Assembly (NCBI GenBank): GCA_947260045.1
Contig: CAMYOP010000180.1
Location: 1-5,964, forward strand
DNA: 5,964 bases
Direction of reading: 5' to 3'
From: an uncultured Desulfobulbaceae bacterium
GTDB lineage: Bacteria; Desulfobacterota; Desulfobulbia; Desulfobulbales; Desulfobulbaceae
In this document: positions 1 to 5,922 of the stretch, piece after piece
Layout of the letters: each line of letters starts with the position of its first letter
How positions within the stretch are numbered: position 1 is the stretch's first letter
Notes under the pieces: generated by a model
What the model saw: only the letters and a program-made list of their open reading frames with translations
Databases searched by the model: none
Told to the model about the DNA's origin: nothing
Made by a program: the position numbers and the translations under genes

Positions 1-1086
1 TATCTGAAAAGACAGGTTGTCCAATACCTCAGCTGTTATGGAAAGACTCGCCTGAACCGTATCCAAACTGTCAAATATGGCTTCTTTGTCTTCCTGGAGG
101 TCGCGATTATAGGTAAGAGGCAAGCCCTTGACCGTCATGAGAAGAGCCATGAGGTTACCAGTAACTCGACCACTTTTTCCCCTGATAAGTTCTGGAATAT
201 CAGGATTTTTCTTCTGTGGCATAATAGAAGATCCAGTACAATAACGGTCTCCAATATCAACAAACTCAAACTCTTTACTTGACCAGAGCACCAGCTCTTC
301 AGAAAGCCTGCTTAAATGAAGCTGGATCACGTTAAGACAAAACAGAAATTCCAGAGCAAAATCTCTGTCTCCCGAAGTATCCATGGAGTTTGCCGTTACA
401 CCTGCAAAACCGAGCTCCCTTGCGACAAATTCACGGTCAATTGGCAAACCAGTTCCTGCCATGGCAGCAGCCCCTAAAGGCAACAAATTCATGCGCTTCA
501 CGCAGTCGGCAAGGCGGCCTCGATCTCGCTCAAGCATCTCATAATAAGCAAGCAGATGATGGGACAGCATTACCGGCTGAGCTCTCTGCAAATGGGTATA
601 CCCTGGCATATAGACCCCAAGATATTTTCTGGCAAGGGCCACAAAACCCTTTTGGGCTTGCCCAAGCAGTTGATCAAGCTGCTGACTTTGATCGCGCAGA
701 TAGAGTCGAATATCAAGAGATACCTGATCGTTTCTACTTCTGGCTGTATGCAGTTTTTCGCCTGCTGCACCTATTTTATCAGTAAGCGCCTTTTCGATAT
801 TCATATGAATATCTTCCAGTTCAGGGCGAAAAACAAAGGCACCCGCATCAATCTCACGACCAATCTCTTCAAGGCCGCCAGTGATGGCATCCCGTTCCTC
901 TTCTGTTATCAAGCCCTGACGGGCAAGCATGGCCGCATGAACAGTTGAGCCGGCTATATCCTGGCGATACAGGCGACAGTCATAGTGAACAGAGGCTGTA
1001 AATGCCTCAACAGAGGTGGCCGTGGCCTGGGAAAAACGTCCCCCCCAGAGCTTGCCCGATTGTTTCTCGTTGGTAGAATTACTCAT
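1..1086 (-). CDS. argH: Argininosuccinate lyase, C-terminus cut by window edge
   Basis: Cytoplasmic enzyme that splits argininosuccinate into arginine and fumarate, the last step of arginine synthesis; it acts as a homotetramer in the aspartase/fumarase superfamily. I translated the reverse strand from the ATG at 1086-1084: 362 codons stay open to base 1, so roughly the last 100 of the usual ~460 residues are missing. Visible family marks are LWGGRF near residues 13-18, the HTARSRNDQ motif starting at His113, GYTHLQ with its conserved His at residue 165, and the superfamily signature GSSIMPQKKNP at residues 285-295. That loop carries the catalytic serine. The gene starts 9 bases after the argG stop and has no clear Shine-Dalgarno sequence (the upstream bases read AATAATAGCCTTAT), so translation is probably coupled to argG. 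No frameshift or missing key residue is seen. Identity is very secure; the start is likely because LWGGRF normally lies this close to the N-terminus. Confidence 0.97.
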   Translation of the reverse strand, partial: MSNSTNEKQSGKLWGGRFSQATATSVEAFTASVHYDCRLYRQDIAGSTVHAAMLARQGLITEEERDAITGGLEEIGREIDAGAFVFRPELEDIHMNIEKALTDKIGAAGEKLHTARSRNDQVSLDIRLYLRDQSQQLDQLLGQAQKGFVALARKYLGVYMPGYTHLQRAQPVMLSHHLLAYYEMLERDRGRLADCVKRMNLLPLGAAAMAGTGLPIDREFVARELGFAGVTANSMDTSGDRDFALEFLFCLNVIQLHLSRLSEELVLWSSKEFEFVDIGDRYCTGSSIMPQKKNPDIPELIRGKSGRVTGNLMALLMTVKGLPLTYNRDLQEDKEAIFDSLDTVQASLSITAEVLDNLSFQI

Positions 1087-1095
1087 ATAAGGCTA

Positions 1096-2292
1096 TTATT
1101 TTCGATTAAGGGCCTGAATTTGAAGGCGCAAACTATTTAATTTAATAAAACCAGCTGCATCGGCTTGGTTATACACCTCATCTTCCTCAAAGGTGGCGTA
1201 ACTTTCATGATACAGCGAGTTGTCAGACTTACGACCAACTGGAATACAGTTCCCCTTATATAATTTAAGACGCACAACCCCGTTCACTGTTTTCTGAGTT
1301 TCATCAATGGTTTTTTGCAGCAATTCCATTTCAGGTGAAAACCAAAACCCATTGTAGACGAGCTCTGAATAACGCGGCACCAGACTATCACGAATACGCA
1401 GCACCTCCCTGTCCATGGTGATGGTTTCAAGGTCGCAATGAGCACTCCGCAGGATCGTACCACCAGGTGTTTCATAAACACCCCTTGACTTCATCCCGAC
1501 AAACCTGTTCTCAACCATATCAAGACGGCCAATGCCATTTTCTCCACCATATTTATTGAGTGCTGTCAAAAGCTCAACCGGATTCATTGCCTGCCCGTCT
1601 ATTGCTACCGGGCTTCCGTTTTGAAACTCTACTTCTATATAAGTAGCTTTATCCGGAGCGTTTTCAGGAGAAACAGACAGTTTGAACATATCTTCTTCTG
1701 GTTCATTCCACGGGTTTTCGAGGAGGCCGCCTTCAAAGCTGATATGAAGCAAATTTTCATCAGAACTGTACGGTTTTTCTTTGGTCACAGGGACAGGAAT
1801 ATTGTGTTCCTGGGCAAAAGCTAATAGCTTGTTTCTTGAATTAAGATCCCAGATACGCCAAGGAGCGATAATCTGCAGGCGGGGATTAAGAGCGAGGTAA
1901 GCCAGCTCAAAACGAACCTGATCATTTCCTTTCCCTGTTGCACCATGGCTCACAGCATCAGCACCCTCAAGAGCAGCAATACGCACCTGTTCTTTACCAA
2001 TAACAGGTCTCGCCAGTGATGTACCAAGCAGATAAGAGCCTTCATAAATGGCATTGGCACGAAAAGCGGGAAAGATATAATCCCTGACAAATTCCTCACG
2101 CAGATCTGAGATAATAACTTTCTCTGCGCCAGTCGCCAAACCTTTTTCACGCACTGCATCCCAGTCTTCCTGCTGCCCTACATCTGCGGCATAGGCAATG
2201 ACAGGGCACTGATATTCTTCATGCAGCCATTTTAATATTACTGATGTATCTAAGCCGCCTGAATAGGCAAGCACAATTTTATCTACACTCAT
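1096..2292 (-). CDS. argG: Argininosuccinate synthase
   Basis: Cytoplasmic ATP-dependent ligase that joins citrulline and aspartate into argininosuccinate, releasing AMP and pyrophosphate. The 398-residue product matches the usual length of the short, widespread bacterial type (about 400). The N-terminal nucleotide-binding domain opens with the PP-loop AYSGGLDTS at residues 9-17. Further family blocks are EGSYLLGTSLARP at 84-96, HGATGKGNDQVRFE at 116-129, YSSDENLLH at 175-183, GRLDMVENR at 255-263 and GVYETPGG at 271-278, covering the ATP, citrulline and aspartate sites. The start is fixed by the PP-loop falling at residues 9-17. Its ribosome-binding site is weak (GAGAG a few bases before ATG). 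The gene lies 22 bases after argF and 9 bases before argH, so the three are almost certainly one transcript. Nothing is broken or unusual in the protein. Confidence 0.98.
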   Translation of the reverse strand: MSVDKIVLAYSGGLDTSVILKWLHEEYQCPVIAYAADVGQQEDWDAVREKGLATGAEKVIISDLREEFVRDYIFPAFRANAIYEGSYLLGTSLARPVIGKEQVRIAALEGADAVSHGATGKGNDQVRFELAYLALNPRLQIIAPWRIWDLNSRNKLLAFAQEHNIPVPVTKEKPYSSDENLLHISFEGGLLENPWNEPEEDMFKLSVSPENAPDKATYIEVEFQNGSPVAIDGQAMNPVELLTALNKYGGENGIGRLDMVENRFVGMKSRGVYETPGGTILRSAHCDLETITMDREVLRIRDSLVPRYSELVYNGFWFSPEMELLQKTIDETQKTVNGVVRLKLYKGNCIPVGRKSDNSLYHESYATFEEDEVYNQADAAGFIKLNSLRLQIQALNRK

Positions 2293-2314
2293 TCGCTCTC
2301 GATCCGTTAGTTGA

Positions 2315-3238
2315 CTATTCCTGGATGTTGTTTACAAACTGTTCCAGAATAGCTTTATGAATATGCATTTTATTTTCAGCCTGGTCAAACGCCACACTCT
2401 GCGGCCCTTCAAGGACTTCATCCGTTATTTCTTCTTCTCGATGCGCTGGCAGACAGTGAAGAACCACCGCATCTTCTTTCGCATGTTTGAGCAACTCATT
2501 ATTGAGCTGATACGGTTGAAATACCTTCATTCGCTCTTTCTGCTGTTCTTCCTGTCCCATGGAGGCCCACACATCTACATTGATTACATCTGCATCCTTG
2601 ACCGCTGCAAGAGGATCATTTTGCAAGGTGATAACACCTGTTCCTCTTTTTTGAGACTCTTCTAAAATATCTTTATCAGGCTCATAGCCATCAGGACAGG
2701 CAATGCTCAGAGAAAAACCCATTACTGAAGCTGCCTCAATCCAGGAATTTGCCATATTATTGCCATCTCCCAGCCAGACAATTTTCAAGTTTTCAGGTGC
2801 ACCCTTTTTTTCAATGACAGTCATAATATCGCTTAAAATCTGACAAGGATGATACAGGTCAGTAAGTGCATTAATCACAGGAACATCAGAATATCTTGCC
2901 AGTTCTTCAACAATTTCCTGACCAAAGGTTCTCACAACAATGGCATCAACATATCGCGACATAACTCTGGCCATGTCTTTTAATGGTTCACCCCTTGTCA
3001 GCTGTGACTCTCTTGAAGACATAAAACTAACCTGTCCGCCCAGCCGATAGACTGCTGACTCAAAGGACACCCTTGTCCTGGTGGATGGTTTATCAAAGAG
3101 CAGGCTGACAATCTTTCCCTGAAGCAGATTATGGGTTTTGTTTTGACTGGCTTCCTGCTTTAAAACCATTGCCCGGACAAGCAAAGACTGCAGTTGCTGT
3201 CTGGAAAAATCTTTGATTGCTAAAAAATGATTATCCAT
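2315..3238 (-). CDS. argF: Ornithine carbamoyltransferase (anabolic)
   Basis: Transfers the carbamoyl group of carbamoyl phosphate to ornithine, giving citrulline; cytoplasmic, usually a trimer. The carbamoyl-phosphate domain shows STRTR at residues 52-56 and HPCQ at 130-133. The ornithine domain shows LGDGNNMANSW at 156-166, DVWASMGQE at 222-230 and the HCLPAHR block with the catalytic cysteine at 261-267, numbering from the start chosen here. The reading frame allows a start three codons earlier (ATG at 3247-3245). I chose the ATG at 3238-3236 because AGGA (3251-3248) lies 9 bases upstream of it, a normal distance, but directly abuts the earlier ATG. This gives 307 residues, within the family's 300-330. 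It is the first gene of argFGH. Co-location with argG and argH supports a biosynthetic rather than catabolic role, since no arcA or arcC lies beside it. Identity is very secure; the exact start is fairly sure. Confidence 0.97.
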   Translation of the reverse strand: MDNHFLAIKDFSRQQLQSLLVRAMVLKQEASQNKTHNLLQGKIVSLLFDKPSTRTRVSFESAVYRLGGQVSFMSSRESQLTRGEPLKDMARVMSRYVDAIVVRTFGQEIVEELARYSDVPVINALTDLYHPCQILSDIMTVIEKKGAPENLKIVWLGDGNNMANSWIEAASVMGFSLSIACPDGYEPDKDILEESQKRGTGVITLQNDPLAAVKDADVINVDVWASMGQEEQQKERMKVFQPYQLNNELLKHAKEDAVVLHCLPAHREEEITDEVLEGPQSVAFDQAENKMHIHKAILEQFVNNIQE

Positions 3239-3247
3239 AAAGTTCAT

Positions 3248-3251
3248 TCCT
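3248..3251 (-). promoter_or_regulatory. Ribosome-binding site of argF
   Basis: On the minus strand AGGA is followed by 9 bases and then the ATG at 3238. The upstream in-frame ATG (3247) directly abuts the AGGA, too close for initiation. The site therefore argues for the shorter argF product. Confidence 0.6.
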
Positions 3252-3337
3252 GTTTTTCAAAATACAGTTCAACAAAAATCACGCGAAAAATGACAAATTA
3301 TCATCACCAGTAAATTCCGCTGAGCTAAAAAGTGTAT

Positions 3338-3366
3338 TTTTTACAAAAAAAACGTTGGATTTGCAA
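3338..3366 (-). promoter_or_regulatory. Candidate sigma-70 promoter for argFGH (proximal)
   Basis: Read on the minus strand, TTGCAA (3366-3361) stands 17 bases from TAAAAA (3343-3338). Each hexamer matches 4 of 6 consensus bases and the spacing is ideal. It would start transcription about 95 bases before argF. A short TGTA-N5-TACA inverted repeat overlaps the -10 element. The region is AT-rich, so chance matches are easy; this is only a candidate. Confidence 0.25.
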
Positions 3367-3408
3367 AGAAAATTCCAGAAATCAACATCTTTTCAAATTA
3401 TATCCAAC
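3354..3408. repeat. Imperfect inverted repeat upstream of argF
   Basis: GTTGGAT at 3354-3360 is matched by its exact reverse complement ATCCAAC at 3402-3408. Further in, TTTGCAAAGA (3360-3369) pairs with TCTTTTCAAA (3388-3397) with one mismatch, after four unpaired bases (3398-3401). The loop is 18 bases. The arms cover the candidate argF -35 (TTGCAA) and the distal TATAAT, so it could be an operator or a leader structure. It could also be a by-product of AT-rich sequence. Confidence 0.4.
3397..3402 (-). promoter_or_regulatory. Perfect -10 hexamer upstream of argF (distal candidate)
   Basis: The minus strand reads TATAAT here, preceded by TTGGA, a full consensus -10. At 16-18 bases upstream there is no recognisable -35 element (the bases are AATATG-like), and the extended -10 TGn is only partly present. 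If used, the leader before argF would be about 150 bases long. It lies within one arm of an imperfect inverted repeat. Confidence 0.25.
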
Positions 3409-3810
3409 AGCTTCATCGACATATTCCAAAGCAATGCCTGTCTAAAACAAATCCTTTCTATAACAAAAAAAGAAAGAATCCAATAATCGTAAAAGATCAG
3501 CCATATATGTTTATTTTCTCTTACACGATAGAAAACCAATTGTCTCTTGATAAAACACAGTTTAATGCTATTCATGACAGCCAAGTTGCCATTCCGCTGA
3601 TTAAATGAACCAGCAGCAAGTTGAGCCAGCATGTATTGTTTGGTGTGATAGTCTTATTTGCCGATCAACTCGTACGCTTGCCCGGATAACTTTTCAAAGA
3701 ACAAAAACAACTGTACCACAAGAGATCTACGCCAATGTTTTCATAAGAAACAACAGAAGATCAAAAAAAAATGCGCATGAAATGGCTACACTGATGCAAC
3801 CTAACCAAAC

Positions 3811-3834
3811 CGGTCTGTCACTACCGCTTTTTTT
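3811..3834 (+). terminator. Weak hairpin plus T-run, possible terminator
   Basis: CGGT (3811-3814) can pair with ACCG (3823-3826) across an 8-base loop, followed by C and seven T (3828-3834). The T-run is ideal for an intrinsic terminator but a 4-bp stem is too short to be convincing. No gene ends just upstream. If real, it would end a small non-coding transcript or a leader. Confidence 0.15.
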
Positions 3835-3921
3835 GTTCATTTTGCAAGAGGATCAACACTTTCATTTTATCTATTCCTCTTTACCGAGGTAGCATATTCT
3901 CTCAGAATTTCAGATATTAGC

Positions 3922-3952
3922 TTGTAAACAATGTGTTAATTTGTTAAATACT
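3922..3952 (+). promoter_or_regulatory. Possible promoter of the secreted-protein gene
   Basis: TTGTAA at 3922-3927 resembles a -35 element, and AT-rich hexamers follow: TAAATA at 3945-3950 (17-base spacer) or AATACT at 3947-3952 (19-base spacer). These match the -10 consensus at 3 and 4 of 6 positions. A second weak option is TTGCAA at 3842-3847 with TTTTAT at 3865-3870, 17 bases apart. Neither is decisive. Confidence 0.2.
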
Positions 3953-3973
3953 GTTCCAATAATAAAACTTTTT

Positions 3974-3978
3974 AGGAG
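3974..3978 (+). promoter_or_regulatory. Ribosome-binding site deciding the start of the secreted protein
   Basis: AGGAG lies 7 bases before the ATG at 3986. This good site, plus a signal peptide beginning exactly at that ATG, overrides the in-frame TTG at 3941, which would add 15 residues ahead of the signal peptide. Confidence 0.8.
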
Positions 3979-3985
3979 TGTAGAG

Positions 3986-4312
3986 ATGAATAAATTAATA
4001 TTAACTCTTATTTTTTGCGTTCTCCTGCCAGCAAATTTATTAGCTGACACTGAAGAAAATAATGTTTTTAATCAACAAGCTCTTCTAAATAGCTGTGAAA
4101 ACCTGACTGTACTTGCACCACTGGTTTCAGACATCCTAAAAGTATCACTGGATGAAGGCCTCTCACCAGAAACAATCTTACAACATGCGCGAAATGCAAA
4201 ATGCGAAAATGTCCTCAAGCTTGTAGAAGATATCCAGGCTTATACACCTGAAGCAGGACGACTGACCATACCAACAGAGAGATATGAAATAAGCACCTAC
4301 GAAGGTAAATGA
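3986..4312 (+). CDS. Small secreted or periplasmic protein, unrecognised
   Basis: I do not recognise this 108-residue protein. Residues 1-20 form a classic Sec signal peptide: MNK, then a leucine/isoleucine-rich core, then LLA with likely cleavage before Asp21. No cysteine follows the cleavage site, so it is not a lipoprotein. The mature part (about 88 residues) is acidic and has exactly two cysteines, Cys37 and Cys73, which could form a disulfide in the periplasm. Residues 41-84 look helical: hydrophobic stretch LAPLVSDILKVSL, a turn at EGLSPE, then a second helix to AKC and a third at ENVLKLVEDI. The tail (residues 85-108) is polar with no membrane anchor or sorting signal. It precedes the outer-membrane barrel gene by 170 bases on the same strand, suggesting a shared envelope role, but that gap contains repeats and may hold a separate promoter. 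The gene is well supported by its ribosome-binding site and signal peptide; its function is unknown. Confidence 0.85.
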   Translation: MNKLILTLIFCVLLPANLLADTEENNVFNQQALLNSCENLTVLAPLVSDILKVSLDEGLSPETILQHARNAKCENVLKLVEDIQAYTPEAGRLTIPTERYEISTYEGK

Positions 4313-4344
4313 TTTTTCTGTTTTACCAATTGTTTGAAAAATCA
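4310..4344 (+). repeat. 9-bp perfect inverted repeat over the stop codon
   Basis: TGATTTTTC (4310-4318, whose first three bases are the stop codon of the secreted-protein gene) is mirrored by GAAAAATCA (4336-4344) across 17 bases. The stem has only three G-C pairs out of nine and no T-run follows, so it is a poor intrinsic terminator. It could slow transcription, protect the mRNA end, or bind a regulator. Confidence 0.45.
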
Positions 4345-4391
4345 ATACTTGAAGCCGTGACGAGACTTTCACAATAAATCTAAAAACAATA

Positions 4392-4423
4392 CTTTGCGTG
4401 AGCTAATCTTTGCGTGAGCTAAT
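4392..4423 (+). repeat. Perfect 16-bp tandem duplication upstream of the barrel gene
   Basis: The unit CTTTGCGTGAGCTAAT occurs twice head to tail (4392-4407 and 4408-4423) with no mismatch and no spacer. It ends 59 bases before the barrel start codon and its last bases contribute to a -10-like TAATAT (4420-4425). The position suits a double regulator site, though replication slippage is an alternative. Confidence 0.9.
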
Positions 4424-4450
4424 ATTCCTGAATTTACGTTCAACTTACCC

Positions 4451-4456
4451 TAGAAT
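4451..4456 (+). promoter_or_regulatory. Candidate -10 element for the barrel gene
   Basis: TAGAAT matches 5 of 6 consensus -10 bases and would place the transcript start about 20 bases before the ATG. The sequence 17 bases upstream (CTGAAT, 4428-4433) is a poor -35, which would fit a promoter needing an activator bound at the tandem repeat just upstream. This is an inference only. Confidence 0.25.
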
Positions 4457-4469
4457 GCAATAGAGCCAT

Positions 4470-4473
4470 AAGG
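4470..4473 (+). promoter_or_regulatory. Ribosome-binding site of the barrel gene
   Basis: AAGG followed by T, 9 bases before the ATG at 4483, supports that start; the signal peptide begins at the same codon. Confidence 0.55.
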
Positions 4474-4482
4474 TCCAATACA

Positions 4483-5823
4483 ATGAAAAAAATCTGTATT
4501 CCCGTTGTATTACTTACATGCGTCATATCTATTTCTTTCTCCACAACAAGTTTTGCCGCTGTCAAGACACCTAACAGCATCAATGTTCAGGAATTGGACA
4601 TTATCGCTCCCGAGGAATTACAATCCGGTGACTTTCCACAGGATGAAGAAACAATCTTACCGGAAGATCTTTTTGGTGGACGAAATGCCTATATTCACCC
4701 TTTCCTTTCAGTTACGGTAAAGCATTCCGATAATATTTTTCGTGATAAAGAAAATACTGTCTCAGACTGGTCCTCAGTTTTATCCCCGGGTTTATGGATG
4801 GCCTTCCCAGGGACAGACAAAATTATTCTCAGTGTATCCTCTTCAACAGCCCAGCCCGGTGGACTCAGTATGTTTCTTGAAAAACCCGAGTCGTTCAGTC
4901 GCTACCAGGCATATGCATTTTATGGCGCGGACATCGAGTATTTCAGTGAATATGACGATAGAGACAATACTAAACAGACTGCGAATGCTTTTTTTCAATA
5001 TAATTTCCGCGGTGGCCTTTCTTTCAACATCTATGACAAGTGGGTCGACTCAGAAGATCCTCTCAGATTTCGGGATGACCTCATCCTTGACAAGTACATG
5101 AGCAACCTCCTTGGGGTAATTGTTGATTACGACATTTCCGAAAAACTTAATTTACGCCTAGACCTGAATAATTACTATCTTGAATATGAGGAGGCCGAGA
5201 ATGCCTTCAAAGACAGAACTGATAATGCTTTATCTCTGTACGGTTTTTTTGAATACTCTCCAAAAACATCTTTTTTTGGTGAATTGCGCTATATAAATAT
5301 CGAACATGACCTGGAAAGTTCACCAGACAGCGATCAGACATCCTTTTACGGAGGCACAAACTGGAATCCAACACTGGCGACTAAACTTATGGCCAAGATT
5401 GGTATTGAGAACAAGGACTTTGATGAGGATGACAATGTCACAGAATTTGGCTTTGAAGCACAAGTACGTCATGACTTCACAGACAAAACGAGTTTAACCT
5501 TATTCGGAGCCCAAAAGCTGAACGAAACAAAAATTTCCAATACAACGTACCAGCTCATGCGAGTAATTGATTGTACCTACAATCAGACATTTACAGAAAA
5601 GCTGTCAGGCAATATCACACTTGGTGCCGTTAAGAATGAATACAGAGGTGGCACAAATGAGCGAGACGACCTAGTATACAACTTTGAACCGGGAGTCCAG
5701 TTTATGGTCAAAAGGTGGATGATTCTCCGCGCCTGGTACGCCTACACCGAACGTGACTCAGATGTAGACATTTATGATTATACAGAAAATGCCTTCTACC
5801 TCAGTCTCAGTGTCGGCATGTAA
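4483..5823 (+). CDS. Outer-membrane beta-barrel protein, BBP2_2-like
   Basis: Likely an outer-membrane barrel of 446 residues. A Sec signal peptide (MKK, hydrophobic core, SFA with cleavage near residue 25) is followed by an acidic, proline-containing stretch to about residue 65 that may be a periplasmic linker or plug. From residue 71 the sequence alternates polar and hydrophobic residues, is rich in Tyr, Phe and Asp/Asn, and breaks into many amphipathic strands separated by charged turns. The opening HPFLSVTVKHSDNIF (72-86) and the closing YAYTERDSDVDIYDYTENAFYLSLS resemble the ends of 'putative beta-barrel porin 2' proteins (Pfam BBP2_2), judged from memory of the family pattern. Such barrels are often encoded in exopolysaccharide export or exosortase-associated loci, so a role in polysaccharide export is plausible but not shown here. 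The chain ends in Met rather than the Phe or Trp common at barrel C-termini. The frame is intact. The barrel call is strong, the family likely, the substrate unknown. Confidence 0.88.
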   Translation: MKKICIPVVLLTCVISISFSTTSFAAVKTPNSINVQELDIIAPEELQSGDFPQDEETILPEDLFGGRNAYIHPFLSVTVKHSDNIFRDKENTVSDWSSVLSPGLWMAFPGTDKIILSVSSSTAQPGGLSMFLEKPESFSRYQAYAFYGADIEYFSEYDDRDNTKQTANAFFQYNFRGGLSFNIYDKWVDSEDPLRFRDDLILDKYMSNLLGVIVDYDISEKLNLRLDLNNYYLEYEEAENAFKDRTDNALSLYGFFEYSPKTSFFGELRYINIEHDLESSPDSDQTSFYGGTNWNPTLATKLMAKIGIENKDFDEDDNVTEFGFEAQVRHDFTDKTSLTLFGAQKLNETKISNTTYQLMRVIDCTYNQTFTEKLSGNITLGAVKNEYRGGTNERDDLVYNFEPGVQFMVKRWMILRAWYAYTERDSDVDIYDYTENAFYLSLSVGM

Positions 5824-5857
5824 TCCATTAGAAAAATAGTGATGAAATATTCCTTAT

Positions 5858-5888
5858 ATTCCCCACCGGAATTATCCGGCTGGGGAAT
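5858..5888 (+). terminator. Strong hairpin after the barrel gene
   Basis: ATTCCCCA (5858-5865) pairs with TGGGGAAT (5881-5888), and CCGGA (5866-5870) pairs with TCCGG (5875-5879). The loop is ATTA and one C (5880) is bulged: 13 base pairs in all. A T-rich but interrupted tract (TTCTCATTTATTCTC) follows on the plus strand, whereas the opposite strand lacks a T-run. It probably ends or attenuates the barrel transcript 35 bases after the stop codon. Confidence 0.6.
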
Positions 5889-5922
5889 TTCTCATTTATT
5901 CTCTCTTACAGTAGTTGCTGAT

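Larger units (their letters stand above)
3252..3973. other. Gene-free divergent intergenic region
   Basis: About 720 AT-rich bases separate argF from the rightward secreted-protein gene. Open frames of 79 codons (minus, 3393-3632) and 95 codons (plus, 3605-3892) exist. Their predicted peptides have no domain, no signal peptide, no matching ribosome-binding site and unconvincing composition, so I do not call them genes. Contents I can point to are argF promoter candidates at the left, an imperfect inverted repeat at 3354-3408, and a weak hairpin with a run of seven T at 3811-3834. There are also promoter-like hexamers in the last 150 bases. No tRNA, CRISPR or insertion-sequence end is seen. 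Confidence 0.6.

Noticed and set aside
390..948. Two overlapping plus-strand open frames of about 130 codons
   Set aside because: They lie antisense to argH, whose conserved motifs are on the other strand, and their peptides show no domain or signal; they are shadows of the real gene.
2357..2665. Plus-strand open frame of 102 codons
   Set aside because: Antisense to argF through its HCLPAHR-containing end; the peptide has no recognisable feature.
3239..3247. Earlier ATG start of argF
   Set aside because: AGGA abuts it with no spacing, whereas the ATG three codons later has a normal 9-base gap.
3462..3477. CTTTCT / AGAAAG potential hairpin around 3455-3477
   Set aside because: Only six pairs with an 11-base loop, no T-run and no gene end nearby.
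3393..3632. Minus-strand open frame of 79 codons upstream of argF
   Set aside because: No ribosome-binding site, odd composition, and it overlaps the argF promoter candidates and another open frame.
3360..3847. TTTGCAA occurring at both 3360-3366 and 3841-3847 as a possible repeat pair
   Set aside because: Seven bases, with a palindromic core, in AT-rich DNA is easily chance; the flanks differ.
3605..3892. Plus-strand open frame of 95 codons in the intergenic gap
   Set aside because: No Shine-Dalgarno sequence before the ATG, no signal peptide or domain, and low-complexity AT-rich coding content; most likely chance.
3941..3985. Upstream TTG start extending the small secreted protein by 15 residues
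   Set aside because: The AGGAG site and the signal peptide both point to the ATG at 3986.
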